64,000 nt of DNA, from NCBI GenBank assembly GCA_000231825.2, contig JH720336.1:35277-99276 (forward strand), given 5' to 3'. Below are positions 49,342 to 61,727 of the stretch, in pieces. The translations under genes were made by a program, and so were the position numbers. The first letter of the stretch is position 1. Each line of letters begins with the position of its first letter. Below the pieces are notes generated by a model. It saw nothing but the letters and a program-made list of their open reading frames with translations, was not told the DNA's origin and ran no database searches. The stretch comes from Tetrahymena elliotti 4EA (lineage: Eukaryota > Ciliophora > Oligohymenophorea > Hymenostomatida > Tetrahymenidae).

Positions 49342-51043
49342 ATGAGTGAAATTTTAAATCTAATTAATCTGTAAAATAAATTTTAAATACCAAAAATATA
49401 AAAGTATCAATCCTTAAAATTATATTAAAATTTACTAAAAAATATATAATATTATATCTAAATCTCTTTTACTATATTTGTCATACTCTAATAATTGTTT
49501 GCAATAAGATCTTAAATAATTTTTCTATGAACATAAATAATTTCATTTATTTTGAAAGTCTTTTTCTATATTTTATTAAAAAAAACATCATATGGTTTTA
49601 AAATAATTAATAAATTCATACAATTTGATTTTTATAAAGAGTGGTTTAAATGAGAACATTTTTATTAAATTGAAAGGTCTTTAAAAAAATATCTAATAAT
49701 TAAATTGAGAAATTTTTCAAGGTTTTTATTACCTAAATATTCAAGGAAATTGATAGGTGAATTCAAATGTATAATTAATCAATTTATTACAACTAGGTTT
49801 TAAAACTTTTGTTCCATAAACATAAAAAAAATATGACACAGGAGAGTGTAAATCAATGAATTTATGAAAAATCAAGTAATCTTGATGTCTTTCGAATAGT
49901 CTAAAAATTTACTTTCTATCACAAAAAACTCCCAAAAAAATATTTTTTTTTTTTTTGTTTTTCATTTATGTTTTGGAAAATTTAAATAAAAATTTTCAAC
50001 CTTCTTTCAAAAAATTAAATATCAAACTTGATTTAGAATGAATAAGTGTAATATTTGAGTTCTCTCCATTTTTTTGGACATAAGAAAACTTCCTTTTTGA
50101 AAATCAAAAATTGTTAATATTTACATAATAATTAGACAAAATTTATTTTGAATCTTTATAAGATTCATTTTTTAATTTTAAAAATGGAAAATTTTCCATT
50201 TTAAGTTATTATTTTTCAAAATTATCGAAAGAGAAAATAGTATAGAGGCAGAGTGTGCTTAAATTTTAATCTAAAGTCTGAGTAAAAAGTGTAGAAATCT
50301 CAAATATTTTGCTCTCTACCTTTGTAAATTATTTTTTAGTAAAAGGCTAATTATTCTATCTAAAATAGATTCTTTATTGGCTTCTCATAATTTAAATGCC
50401 ATTTTTTGCTTAATTTCTTTTTACTTTTCTGAAAGATTAAAAAGCCAAACTTATCCTAATTCTCAAAAGGAAAATAATTTATTGAAGTCATGCACAGAAT
50501 TTTTAAAAATCAAAAAATTAGTTTAAAAAATAATATCAAATTGAAAATATTTAGTATAAGTTTTTAGACTAATTATCAACAGTTGTAAAACTCTACAAAA
50601 AAAAACAATCCTTTCATAATATGATGAAGATGAAAAAATTTATCTTTCAAAAAATCAGTATTATATCAATGAACAAATAAAAGAAATAAACTTTGAATGT
50701 TTATCACAATTACAAATTTGTATCTGTTCATTTGTTTACATTAATTTCTTTATTTATTTTTTCAAAAGTATTTTATTTGTTCATTTATGAATTTATGGTT
50801 GGAGATATTTAAATGAATTGATAATAAATTATTTTAGAAACCTTAAATTTTATTCACGTAAGTATAAATTTGAGAAATGAACAGAAAAAAAAATAAGATT
50901 TTTTTATTAATTTATCCAAAAAGTTAAATCCAATATTTTAGAATAAATGAATGGAAAATGAAAGATACTAAACTGTTGAATTAATTTAATATGTAATTTA
51001 GGTTAAAAAAAGTTTAATTATTTATTCATTTGATTTATTATAT
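49342..51043. other. A+T-rich convergent intergenic stretch
   Basis: Between the transporter (+) and the TRIM-like gene (-). A minus-strand patch near 50240-50470 reads protein-like (LSEKQKEIKQKMAFKL, then after a TGA EANKESILDRIISLLLKNN) and could be a gene relic. I see nothing firm. Confidence 0.45.
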
Positions 51044-52372
51044 TCAATAATATTATGGAAAGAAGTAACTTTCTTCAAGACTATCTATTGAGATATTTAT
51101 GTTATTATAAAGGTTAAAAGTGATTACATATTCAGCATCTTTGTCAAGTTAGACATAATCTAATTTTGATACAACATTATCATAGTCAGGATAAGTAGAA
51201 AACTCAAGAATATTGTCTGAAATACAGAATCTCATTTCGTATTGATTTCCTGCTTAAACATTTTAACCAAAATCAACTCCTTTTTTCACAACTGAACAAT
51301 CTTAGGTGGGACTTTAATTATAAAATCTTTTGAAAATAAAACCAGATTATCCTCCATACATATAACTGTTTGCCTATTAATCTTTTCTGTGCAAACCTAC
51401 AAAATGGTAATTTTAATTAAAGCTGTTAACTGTCCAACGAACTGTATATTTTTTGAAAGGGTCTATCTCAAAATCTAAATAAAATTATTATTAATAAGAC
51501 TTAGCTTGAGTTTAAATATAGATAGAATCGTTCTTAAATGACAATTTAGCCTTCTTCTAGACTCTATATTATTAGCTTAATCCTTCTTTAACTTCTATTT
51601 CAGAAATATCAATGCTTCTTCCACCAACAAAAGCAGAGTTTATAGTCTATCTTAAATTTTTGTTCTCTTCATTAATTAACTGAACTTGCTCTCTTAAGTA
51701 TTTAGCTTTTTCTTTGATACCATTCCACTTGAATTCATTATCCTAAAATAATACAGAAGATTTAATATTTTCAAGTTCATTTTATATGTTTTCAAATGTC
51801 GGTTCACTGATAGCTTTAGAGATGCTATTAGCAATTGAGTTATGAGTTTCTTCAGGAGTTTTGTAAGTCATGATCTCCTTTTTGATAACATTCTCTATTT
51901 CGTCAAGTGTTTGATAATAGGAATCAATTGAAGCAAAAGCTTCTTGAAGCCTTTCAGTGTTGATTCCCTACTCTCTAAATGATGAATTAAATTTTGTTTC
52001 ATTCACAAATGTACCTAGCTTAATGAAGAATTCTTCAACATCTAATTCAGGTTTTTCTTTGGTTTCACTATGCTTTTAAAAATGGCATTTACCACAGATG
52101 AGCTCTAGGTAATTATTGTGTCCACACTCAGTGTTTACACAAACACGATCTGCATTTCTATTTGGGCACTTTTTACAAACTGGAGGCTCAAATTTTTCAC
52201 ACAATTCTTTAATGTGCTCAGTTGTGTTTGCATTCTCAATGTTAAGCATAATCTATTCTTATTAGATAACAGCTTTGCTGGGTTTCTTGTTAGCAGCAGT
52301 TTTTTTGACAGATTGTTTTTCTTCTTTCTCAATAGCCTTTTTAATGACTCCTCCAACTTTTCTTCTACTCAT
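51044..52372 (-). CDS. TRIM-like protein: Cys-rich zinc site, coiled coil, SPRY-like C-terminus
   Basis: One minus-strand frame of 442 residues, ATG 52372-52370 to TGA 51046-51044, no intron needed. A basic N-terminus (MSRRKVGGVIKKAIEKEEK) precedes a Cys/His-rich module at about 58-100 with CKKCPNRNADRVC, CGHNN and CGKCHFQKH, probably binding zinc in a B-box or related fold. A coiled-coil region covers about 110-255 (IDSYYQTLDEIENVIKKEI, AKYLREQVQLINEENKNL). The C-terminal 170 residues are beta-rich with aromatic pairs (YTVRWTVNSF, YHFVGLHRKD, YMYGGQSGF, YEMRFCISDNILEFS), in the manner of SPRY/B30.2-type domains. TRIM-family proteins are often ubiquitin ligases, but no RING finger is visible here, so that activity is not implied. 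Confidence 0.8.
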
Positions 52373-53400
52373 TTATTCTAACTCTATCTATCTATGTATG
52401 TATGTGTTAATTTATTTCTTTAGTTAATTTCTGTCTAAAACAATAAAATCTAAGTTATAAAAATTTTATTTAGATAGTTTTTAAAGAAAATAAATCAGAT
52501 ATTCATTTCTGATTTATTCTTATTACCTAATAGAAGCTATAACATACCGCTCTTTTCCTAATTAATATAAAAAATCTGTTTATTTCTTTCTAATAATTTA
52601 TGAATATCTTGGCGGGATACTTATCAGACTGAATAGGGAATGTGATTACTAATTGCTTTTTTATTTTTTTTGCTCATTAAAGCATAGATAACAAAAAAAA
52701 TGCTTATCATTAAAATAATTATGAAAGAAAGAAAATATTAAACAATAATGCAAATTATAAATTTAATTTTTATGAGAAAAATATGTCTAAAATAATTATT
52801 CAATTTTCCTTATCTAAATTGTAAATTTTAAAAAATTTAATCTAATTAATAATTTTATGAATGGTATATATAATTTAACATGGAATCTACAGTTTTTTAA
52901 TGAATAACTCGAAATTCGTTTCAATTTTATCTTACAAATTATTATCAAAAAAAGAATTTTTTGTGAAATATTTAATGAAAGAAAAAATTAAATATTCTTA
53001 ATATTTCCAATCAAATACAATAATAGAATTTTGCTTTTTCTAGAATTAAGGATTAAAATAATATTACTTATTTTTATGTAATTAAGTTTCGATCAAAATA
53101 ATATCGAAAAACTTAAAGTAAAGGAATTAAGCACTAACTTAATTAATAAAAAAATATTAAATATTCCTTTATGAGAAATCCCCTCATTTATATTTGAAAA
53201 ATAAATCAAAGTATATAAAGAAAATAACATTAAATGTAATTTATCAATAAAATATACAAATTTACTTTCTTTTTTTAGTGCAGCTCCCCTTTATTTTTTT
53301 CATTAAATTAATTTATTTCTCATTTATTAGATATATGGTTATAGCTACTCTTTTTTATATTCCAAATCCTTAAAAAAATTAGAATAATAATGGTATTTAC
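52373..53400. other. Upstream stretch of the TRIM-like gene with short tandem repeats
   Basis: Starts with a compound TCTA/TGTA microsatellite (about 52383-52406) in the presumed 5' leader. A less A+T-rich patch near 52545-52660 has a few protein-like minus-strand runs but no coherent gene. The rest is A+T-rich. Confidence 0.45.
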
Positions 53401-53782
53401 CTGAGTTAGTTTTGTTTCTTTTGATGTGTGCTCATATTTTTACTATAGGGTTGAGGTTTCGTAGCAAAATATACCCTTTTTTCTAAAAAATCCTTCACCT
53501 TATTATATGGTATGCACAGGATCATTATCCTACACCAATGTCCAATCAATCTCCTTCTTTTCTGGAAAAAATCGCTCTGCCAAAGGTAGTAATATTCTTA
53601 AATAGATTTAAGTGTACATCTTACCAATTAGATTTTAACTAATTATATAAAGTTGAGTGACTCACTCCTTTTGAGCTGATATATCCCTCCCCAATCATAA
53701 ATTTTTGTAGATTTTATGTTGAAAACAGCTTTTTAAGGTAATTACCAACATTTCTAAGAGGATTAGTGAAATCAATCAAAAT
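53401..53782 (-). mobile_element. Decayed Tc1/mariner-type transposase relic
   Basis: Minus-strand fragments in different frames match the family in the right order. Near 53740-53660: NPLRNVGNYLKK then YISSKGVSHSTLYNQL. Near 53590-53490: LAERFFPEKKEIDWTLVQDNDPVHT then FFRKKGIFCYE (quoted in parts). Near 53455-53401: LNPIVKI, TGA, AHIKRNKTNSG. QDNDP-HT, with the second catalytic Asp, and LNPIE-NLW-HIKRN are hallmarks of Tc1/mariner DDE transposases. Here the Glu of LNPIE is Val and the expected Trp codon is TGA (53434-53432). At least two frameshifts separate the blocks. No terminal inverted repeats or TA target duplication were found. It is clearly inactive. Confidence 0.72.
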
Positions 53783-54602
53783 ATATCATTTGAACTATCT
53801 TGGTTTACTTTTCTAAAGAGGAGATAGTAAAAACTTTATAAAAGCTCACTAGCATCCTTCTCATACAACTGAATACTTCATATGTGTTAAACTAAATGAT
53901 TTCTGTTTAATTCATAAGAAGTATCAAACTAGGTATCTAAATAGTTAATTAGTAAAAGAAATAAATTAATAACCAAATAAAATCACTAAACAAATTGATT
54001 CAATTATTTTTTTAATGATTACTCTTGAACTGAAAAGAAATATTAAATTTTAAACAAAAACAGAAACAATTAAATAATAAAAGAAAGAAATCAATAAGTA
54101 AAATTATTAATTAATTTGTTATATCTTTTTTTTTGTTATGATTACTCAATAATTCAAATACATATTAATTTTTAAACAGATGTAGAAATAATTAAATATA
54201 AAAGAAATTAAAATAGGCAAGTAAAATTATTAATTAGATAGAATTACTATTTTTAATTTTTTTGTTCATTTAACATTTCTCTTAAAATAGTGAAAGAAAA
54301 ATGATTCACTTTCTTAAATTGACTTTTTTAATATGGTTTTTTGTAAAAAAAACAGTTTAAGCATTCAATTAAATATTTTTTTTCTTCAATTCATTTTAAT
54401 CTTCAAAATTTTTCAAAAAAAAAAAAGCGAGGTATTGTGACAAAAAATTTTATTTAAACTTATGTTCATTCTTAAAGACCCTGAAATAATCTTTTACTAA
54501 TCTAACAAAGCATTATAAATACCTAAACCGAAACATCAATAAACAAAAGAATCAAATTATTAAAAAATAAATTCAAAAAAATCAATAGAATTGAAAAATA
54601 AG
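53783..54602. other. A+T-rich stretch before the secreted-protein array
   Basis: The minus-strand continuation of the transposase may extend to about 53930 (ECMRRMLVSFYK-like run), but this is too weak to annotate. The rest is A+T-rich promoter-side DNA of the first array gene. Two similar pieces around 53950-54240 (AAACAATTAAATA, AAAGAAATCAATAAG type) look like a small imperfect duplication. Confidence 0.4.
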
Positions 54603-54944
54603 ATGAAATTTGTTGCAATTACTATTTTACTCTCTTTCTCTCTTCTCGCTTCAACAGCCTATTTTGGTAATCATTACCTTTAGAGTAGCAGTGAAGTGGT
54701 TATTTAAAAAAGTTAATAAATAGATGGTACCTGCCTCTACTTAGATATTTTTGAGAATGGATGGTTTACTAATTTTAATGCAAAAAATGTTTGCTAAAAA
54801 CCTTTAAAGTTTACTATCATCTACTCAGCTGAACCTGGATCTCACTACATTTTAAAAACTGCATGCCTAAAGGAGAATCTAGAAGATTAGACTGATTTAG
54901 ATTATAATTTTACTATTTCGAAAGTGTTTGAAGAAGAATGCTGA
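54603..54944 (+). CDS. Small secreted four-cysteine protein, array copy 1
   Basis: A single exon of 113 residues, ATG 54603 to TGA 54942-54944. The N-terminus MKFVAITILLSFSLLASTAY is a textbook signal peptide, so the protein is probably secreted or lumenal. The mature part has four cysteines matching the other copies: GTCLYLDI, NVCQKPLKFTIIY, TACLKE and the last residue in EEEC before the stop. Two disulfides are likely. Family and role are unknown. It heads a tandem array with copies at 57218, 61728 and 63593, and duplicated DNA follows it. Confidence 0.85.
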
Positions 54945-55182
54945 GCTATAAAATACAAAAAAAATATAGAAAAATAATAATAATATATATATAAATTATA
55001 CATTTTTTTCATTTTCTGCTATATAAAATAATCTATGTTTAGGCTCTTAACACATAAACTCTGTTCTATTGAATTTGAATCAAATTTTTTTCTTCCAAAT
55101 TAGTGAAATATTTTCATTTTGTAATAATTTTATCATTCTAAATTTTATTGAAAATCTATGTAAATTTTATTTAAATCTTAAT

Positions 55183-56110
55183 AAGCTAAATAAAACTAAC
55201 TTTCTTTTTTGAGAAGCAAGCAGTGTTTAAAAGTATTTAAGTTGTCTTCCATATGATTTAAAGAAAAAATCTTAAAGCTTTACTTTTCCCTAATTAACTA
55301 AATAAATTGAAAGTAAAAAAAGGATTTATTGAAGAAATTTAGAATTTATCAAAAATGATTATTTTATGACTTTATTATTTTGTAAGTCAAATCATAAGTT
55401 AAACTTTTCAGATTTTGATTCTATTAATAAGAAATAAATCATCGATTTTTAATTAATAATTTAATTGTTAGGTAGGTGGTTAATATTTTTTTAATCTTTT
55501 GTTTAGTTTGAATCACATAAAAAAATAAATTAAAATATATTTCAAAATGAGAATCATCAATTAGAAAAATTTTTATTTTAATATTTTTAAATTAAAATAG
55601 AAATAACTGCAAAAATACAAACTGAAAAACAAAAATTTTTAATGTCCATGATTTGTTAATTAGGATGAAAAGGATATCAAAATTTGTTAATTGTTGAGTA
55701 TATAAAAATAAATGGAGACAATTAGAATATTGTTATGAAATAAAAACTGCTGATTTTAATGTTTAATAAATAATAATTTAATGACAATTTAAATACCCAA
55801 ACTTTATAATTTTAAAAAAGAAAAACATAGCATGATGTTATTTTTGTCTTTTTTAGATAATTAATAAAAATTTTGTAAATCATACAGCTAAATTTTTTGA
55901 TGAGAAAAATTTTCTTCTAAAAAGAATAAATAAAGAAAATTTAATCGTGAAAATTATATGGTGATTATCCTTCTCAAAATATTAGTAAAATTATATAAAA
56001 TAAGTGAACTAAATATTTCTACAGAAAATAACGAAAAATTTTGATGTAGCTATTGCCTATTTCTATTTAAAACTATTAGGTTTAAAACTATTAAGACTTT
56101 AAATTAGTTT
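55183..56110. repeat. Array flank duplication, unit A
   Basis: Non-coding DNA after copy 1. It shares with units B, C and D ordered blocks such as AAGCTTTA followed by CTAAATAAATTGAA, GAAATTTAGAATTTATCAAAA, and later ATTATTAAGACTTTAAATTAGT-like sequence near the end. It is the most diverged of the four. Boundaries are approximate and set by eye. Confidence 0.65.
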
Positions 56111-57217
56111 AATAATTATAAATTATAACATATTATATTAATCAATCCAATTTTTTTTATTAGTTTATTTAAAGGCAATTATTTTATTCAATTCATAATA
56201 TACTTTGATAGCATTACACATTTTCTTAAACCAAATCAAAAAAATAAAATTATTAAATAAATCGGGAACTGGTAGAAACAATAGTTTTCATGCTAATCTT
56301 TGATGGTAAAAAGGAAAACACCTGAAAAAGACTTAAAATGAGATTAAAAATAGTTAGATTATTTGTGAAAAAAATTAGAATAATTTTAAATAATAAGAAA
56401 TGATAACTTTAAAGACTATAATAATTTAACAAAAAGGATTATTTAAAACTCTTCTATCTACCCCTCAACATTAATTGAATAAAATTTTAAATAATTACAA
56501 AAGAATGATAAATATATAAACTACTTATTTTCTTACTTTTATACTTTTTAAAATAATTTATGGCTATTAACAAAAACTTTTTTCAATCCATAAAATTTTT
56601 AAACGCAGATCAAAATAAAATAAATATTATTCAAGGAAAAATATGTTATTTATTTAGAAGTAATTTAGTTTATGATTAAAAAAAAATACTAATGAATTTA
56701 GTAAAAGAAAATATTAAATAAAGAAAGATTAATATTCTTTCATAATTTTAATAGTGAATATTAAAATTTGTTGATCTATCTATCTTGTTATTCTCTTATT
56801 CAAATAAATATTAAATTTTCAAAAAATATTGAACTAAACATAATGAAATAAATAAGTAAACAAAATTATTAGTTTGTTTCTTCTTAAAGTAATGTCTTCA
56901 AAGAATGGAAGAAAAATAATTCACTTTTTTAAATTTATGTATTTACTTTCAAATATTTTTATAATTAAAAAAGTTTAGATAATGTTAAATAAACTTTTAA
57001 AAATTCTGACTAAATATTATAAAATATTAGTAAACTGACTTATTCTAAGAAAAAAATTAGAATGAAACTTATGTTAATTTCTTATGTTTTCTTACAAAGT
57101 TTACATCCAATAATCTTTTACTAATCAAATAAAACATAATAGTTGCCAAAGCCATAGTAATAAATAATAAACAAAATAATCAAATTCTTAAAAAAAAAAA
57201 TACAAAAATCTAATCAA
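56111..57217. other. A+T-rich spacer before array copy 2
   Basis: No gene recognised. The last 100 bases before copy 2 are weakly similar to the leader of copies 3 and 4. Confidence 0.45.
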
Positions 57218-57580
57218 ATGAATTAATCAGCTATCAGATTAGTTTTAATTTCTGTTTTACTCTCTTTAGCTCTTATAGCTTCAACATCTTATCTTGGAAA
57301 TCTTTAACTTTAGAGAAGTGAAATATCTGTTTAAGTAAGTGAAAAAATAAAAGGTACTTGCATGTATTTAGATATACATCCTTCAGAGATGTATAACTTA
57401 GCTCAGTTTTATGCTTAAAACGATTGCTAAAAACCTGTAAAGTTTAGTATTCTCTACTATTATGATTATCCTCAATATCAGTATACCATTTAAACTTCAT
57501 GCCTAAATCAGAATGAAAAATCTCGTATCTAAATAAAGTATTTTGGAACTATTGTAGAAGTCACTGAAGAAGAATGTTGA
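57218..57580 (+). CDS. Small secreted four-cysteine protein, array copy 2
   Basis: A single exon of 120 residues, ATG 57218 to TGA 57578-57580. The N-terminus MNQSAIRLVLISVLLSLALI continues to ASTSYLGN, a signal peptide like that of copy 1. Conserved positions are GTCMYLDI, NDCQKPVKFSILY, TSCLNQN and a terminal EEEC. The spacing of cysteines equals copy 1. A conserved CQKP-KF segment and an acidic end with Cys as the very last residue define the family. No homology to a named family is recognised. The gene is flanked on its right by duplicated unit B. Confidence 0.85.
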
Positions 57581-57807
57581 AATATTAAAACTTAAAAAAT
57601 ATAGATATATTATAATATAAATATATAAATTATATAATTTTTTATTTTTCTGCTAAAAAAAATAATATACGTTTTGGCTATTAGCAAATAAACTCTATTC
57701 TAATTTTAATAAAACTTTCGTTTTTTTTCAAAATAGTTGAATTTTTTTCTTTTTATTTTTATAAATCTAAAATGCATTAAAAATAAATTTATATTTTATT
57801 TTAATTT

Positions 57808-58612
57808 TGTTAGTGGAATTAGATGAACTTTCCCTTTGAGAAGTAAGTAAGAAAGTATTTACTTATTCATTAACTTGTGCTTTTTCTCAAAATCTTAAAG
57901 CTTTATTACTCTCTGATCAACTAAATAAATTGAAAGTTTGAAAAGGTTTTAGTGAAGAAGTTTAGAATTTATCAAAAATGTATTTTTTGTGACCTAATTC
58001 TATTTTAATTTCAAATAATGATCAAATTTTTTGATTTTGATTGAATTAAAAAGAAAGAATCTTTGATTTTTAACCATTCATTTCATTATTTATGATTAGG
58101 ATTTTTTTAATCTTTTGTTTTGTTTGAAAAGTGACACACAAAAATAAAATAAAACATATTTTAAAATAAGTTCTTTTTTTGTTAAATGAACAACAGATTT
58201 GAAAATGTTTAGTCCATTTACAAAAATAAATAATAACTTAATGATTGTTATTTTTACAATCTTTTTACTATTATAAAATAAAAATTTGTAATCCATTAAG
58301 TTTTGTTTTTTGCTTTGTTTGTTAAGAAAAATGATGTAGCTTATAAAATACAGATAAGATTTATAAAACTAATTTTTTCTGAATTTTCCTCTATAAAAAT
58401 AAGAAACAAAAAAAAATTCTATCATGTCAATAATAGATAATCTTAATCCTTGCCAAAATATAAAAAAATTACTGAGTAAAATTTTTATAAAATGAGCCAG
58501 CTAAATATTTAAAGAGATAAATGGAAATTTCTGGCAGAGCTATTTCCTATTTATGCTTTAAACTATTAGACTTAAAACACAGTTAAGATTTAAATTAGTT
58601 GAAGAGTTTTTT
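57808..58612. repeat. Array flank duplication, unit B
   Basis: Follows copy 2. Closely similar to unit D: AACTTTCCCTTTGAGAAGTA near 57827, then CTTTATTACTCTCTGATCAA, GAATTTATCAAAAATG, AAAGAAAGAATCTTTGATTTTT, and TTTTGTTTTGTTTGA. Near its end (58520-58600) it shares a TGGAAATTTCT and AAACTATTAGACTTAAAA segment with unit C. Boundaries by eye. Confidence 0.75.
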
Positions 58613-59266
58613 ATATCACTAATATTTTAATCAATCAATACAATTTTTTTTCTTTAGATGAATATAGACTAAAATTTTATTGGATTTAATAAAAAAATAC
58701 TTTGGAAATAGATAAAATTATTTAAATCTATTCTGCCTTTTTAAATGAATTATGGTTTATTTAAAATTAAATAACTTATTTTTAAACCTAGATATCATGT
58801 TTGTGTGCATTTAACCCTATTTAATTGTTTAAAATAATAAACCTAAAAATTATAAATCAATATATCCTATCAATTACATATTCAATACAATCCTATTTGA
58901 TGAACTTTGACCAAATTAAAAATATTAATAAATTTTTGTGCATTTTTGGGTAAAAAGCAATTTTACCTCCAGCAGCTATCATTTTCCTATATCTAGTAGA
59001 CGCTATATTTAATTTAAATATTTTAGTAATCTGATTGCTGTAAGAGAGTTTATTTCTAATCTTTATAAATTCAAAATTGATAAAATCAAAATTTATTTGA
59101 AAATATTAAATCCATTCATAGTTTAATCAAAATTATTTTATTTCTTCAATTAAAAAAAAAAAAATTACTAATTAAATAAAATTAAATGAAGGTATTTATA
59201 AAGAATTTTAAATTAAATCCATTTATTAAAAATTAATGCTTGTTTTTTAAGAAATCTAATAATAAA
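58613..59266. other. A+T-rich spacer
   Basis: Between unit B and the TBC relic. No gene or RNA recognised. Confidence 0.45.
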
Positions 59267-60165
59267 ATATTTGATCCATTACTTGAAGAGATAAAATCAA
59301 AAAATACAAAGAATTTTAAAAGATTGGCAATTATACTTTTTTCATGGAAATATTTTGAGGATTTTATTTTATATTAAACAGAAAAATATGGGTCTTATGC
59401 TCACTCAAGGAGAGGCGATATTTTATAAAGTAGGTATTTCTATTTTTGGATGTATTGAAAGAGATTTGCTTGATAAAGATTTTGATGATTCTTTGTTCTT
59501 AATAAGAAATTATACTAATAAAATAGATCCTGATTCTTTAATTAAAATGGTTTATTCTTTAAATTTAACAACTGAAAATCTCTTTAAAAAATATAAAAAG
59601 ATTTTCCAAGAAAATAGAATTATTGAAAAATATTAAAAAAAGATTTAGGAGCCTACTTTGAAGCAAAATACTTCCGTTACTTCTTCAACTTCAACTTAAA
59701 ACTCATCTAATTATAATCCCATTAATTTAAGCTCTAATATCAACATAAACAGCAACTAAGGAATGAAAAATACAGGAATTAATAGTTAAACTTGCAAGAT
59801 AATTTTTTGAAAGCTCCTAAGCTTAAAACAATTGATGAGTTAAACATCGACCCATAGAAACTTGCTAATCGAATGAAGAAAAACAAGAAGATTGCATCAC
59901 CACTTTCATATAATATGAATAAGAAGACTCAAACACAAATAAAGAAAATGTTAATAACATGATTTAAAATAGCAATTATATTTTTGGAGTTGAAAATATA
60001 GCCATACAATTTTCTAAAAGCACAGAAAGTAAAAAATAGAATTTTAGCGAATAACTCAGCTAATAACAAAACTTACAAGAAATTAATTCTTCAAAATTGA
60101 AAATAATTCCTTAAAATCATCTCATCATTCAAAACAAAAATTTAATTAATATGATATTTTAGAGA
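59267..60165 (+). pseudogene. Broken, 5'-truncated TBC-domain (Rab GAP-like) gene
   Basis: Plus-strand protein-like runs in several frames. The best, about 59352-59789, reads GEAIFYKVGISIFGCIERDL, LLDKDFDDSLFLIRNYT and LTTENLFKKYKKIFQ, which fits the C-terminal part of TBC domains (activators of Rab GTPase hydrolysis). Before it, IFDPLLEEIKSKN and LFSWKYFEDFILY lie in another frame. After TGA 59787-59789 the text continues in a shifted frame (KAPKLKTIDELNIDPQKLAN) and shifts again (VNNMIQNSNYIFGVENIAIQ). The catalytic Arg and Gln finger region of the TBC domain is missing. No GT-AG intron explains the shifts. It sits inside the secreted-protein array, where a further copy might be expected. 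Decay is likely; unusual splicing is the alternative. Confidence 0.6.
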
Positions 60166-60604
60166 TAAAATGTTAATTTAAGTTAATTAAATATCTTGTT
60201 TGCTAAAATTATACTTATATTTGTTAAATTATATTAATTTAAAATTTGGTAAAAAATGGTAAATTTAAAATTAAATAATAAAAATATTAAATTTAATTCA
60301 ATTGAACTTCTTATTAACAAAAACAACTAACTTATTGTCTCATAACTCCATATATTATATTAATAATTTTAGTTAAACCTTATATTCTTTATGTAGAAAT
60401 CAATTTATTAAAATATAATGTTATATTTATTTTTTTAAAATTTAAAAATATATTTTTGACAAACAACAAAAATGATAATATATATATAATAATATTATTT
60501 TTTTTAAATTAATAGGTTATCCCTTTTGAAAAATACATTTTAATTAATTATTTCTTCAGCAAAACGAGTAATGACCAATTGTTTTATGTCATAAGTTCCA
60601 GACC

Positions 60605-61405
60605 ACACTTTTCCCTTTATATTTTCCATCATTTTCAAAAGTAGTTAAAGCTTTATTATTCCCTGATCAGCTAAATAAATTGAACATTAGAAAAGGAATT
60701 AGTGAAGAAATTTAGAATTTATTAAAAAATATATATTTTATGACATAATTCTTTTATAAGTCAAAAAGAAAGAGTCTTTGATTTTTAACTATTAATTAGT
60801 TATTTGTAATTAAGATGTTTATAATCTTTTGTTTTGTTTGAAAAATGACTCATAAAATTAAAATAAAATTTATTTTACTAAATAACTAATGACTTATAAT
60901 TTAAAATTGCTTTTATCTTATATAATTTTTTGGAGTTAGGATAAAAAAGATATTAAAATTATAACAGAAAGATCAATAAAGATAACTAATAACTTATTAT
61001 GAATGAAATAATACTGTTAAATCTTTCTTCCATTTTCAAAATTCAATAACAATTTAATCATTGTTATACTTGCAATCTTTTTATTGTTATAAAAGAAAAA
61101 CTTGTGATACCTGAAGTTTTGTATTTTGTTTAGATAATAAACTTATAATATACAGATAAGATAGATAATAATAGTTTTTTTTTTTGAATTTCGCTCTAAA
61201 AAGAATAAAAAAAAATTCAATCACAAAAATAAGAAATAATCATTCTCCTTGTCAAAATTTTTAAAAAGTACTGTAAAATTTGTATAGAATGAATAAACTA
61301 AATATTTAAAGAGAAAAAATGGAAACTTCTTATTGCTTGCTATTTCTGCTTTAAACAAAAAGACCTAAAATACAATTAAGACTTAAATTAATAGAAATTT
61401 TATGA
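60605..61405. repeat. Array flank duplication, unit C (without its own gene upstream)
   Basis: Shares with D: AAGCTTTATTATTCCCTGAT at about 60649, CTAAATAAATTGAACAT, GGAATTAGTGAAGAAATTTA, AAAGAAAGAGTCTTTGATTT and TTTTGTTTTGTTTGA. Unlike B and D it is not preceded by a secreted-protein gene but by the TBC relic. Boundaries by eye. Confidence 0.75.
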
Positions 61406-61727
61406 GATGAATAAAGACTATAATTTAATTAGATTGAATAAATAAAATACTTACCGTGTTGATTTTTGAATAAGATAATTCTAATTTAAGATATTTTTTG
61501 ATAAGATATGAATTTTTAATAAGATATAATTTTTTTATTTTATTTTTTTTCCAAATCTTATATTGGAGACATCACAGTAGTCTTGTTTCTTATGATTTCC
61601 TACAAAAATTCCACAATATTTTCTTTTATTGAAATTTTATTTAAGCTTTAAATAAAGCCAAAACCAAATAAAAAAATAAAAAAAATAATTAATTTAATAA
61701 AAAAAGTAAATAATACCTAAAAAAATC

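Noticed and set aside
52118..52381. 87-residue plus-strand frame and 73-residue minus-strand frame
   Set aside because: Both overlap the N-terminus of the TRIM-like gene in wrong frames.
58096..58296. 66-residue minus-strand frame
   Set aside because: Lies inside duplicated non-coding unit B, and the frame is not kept in units C and D.
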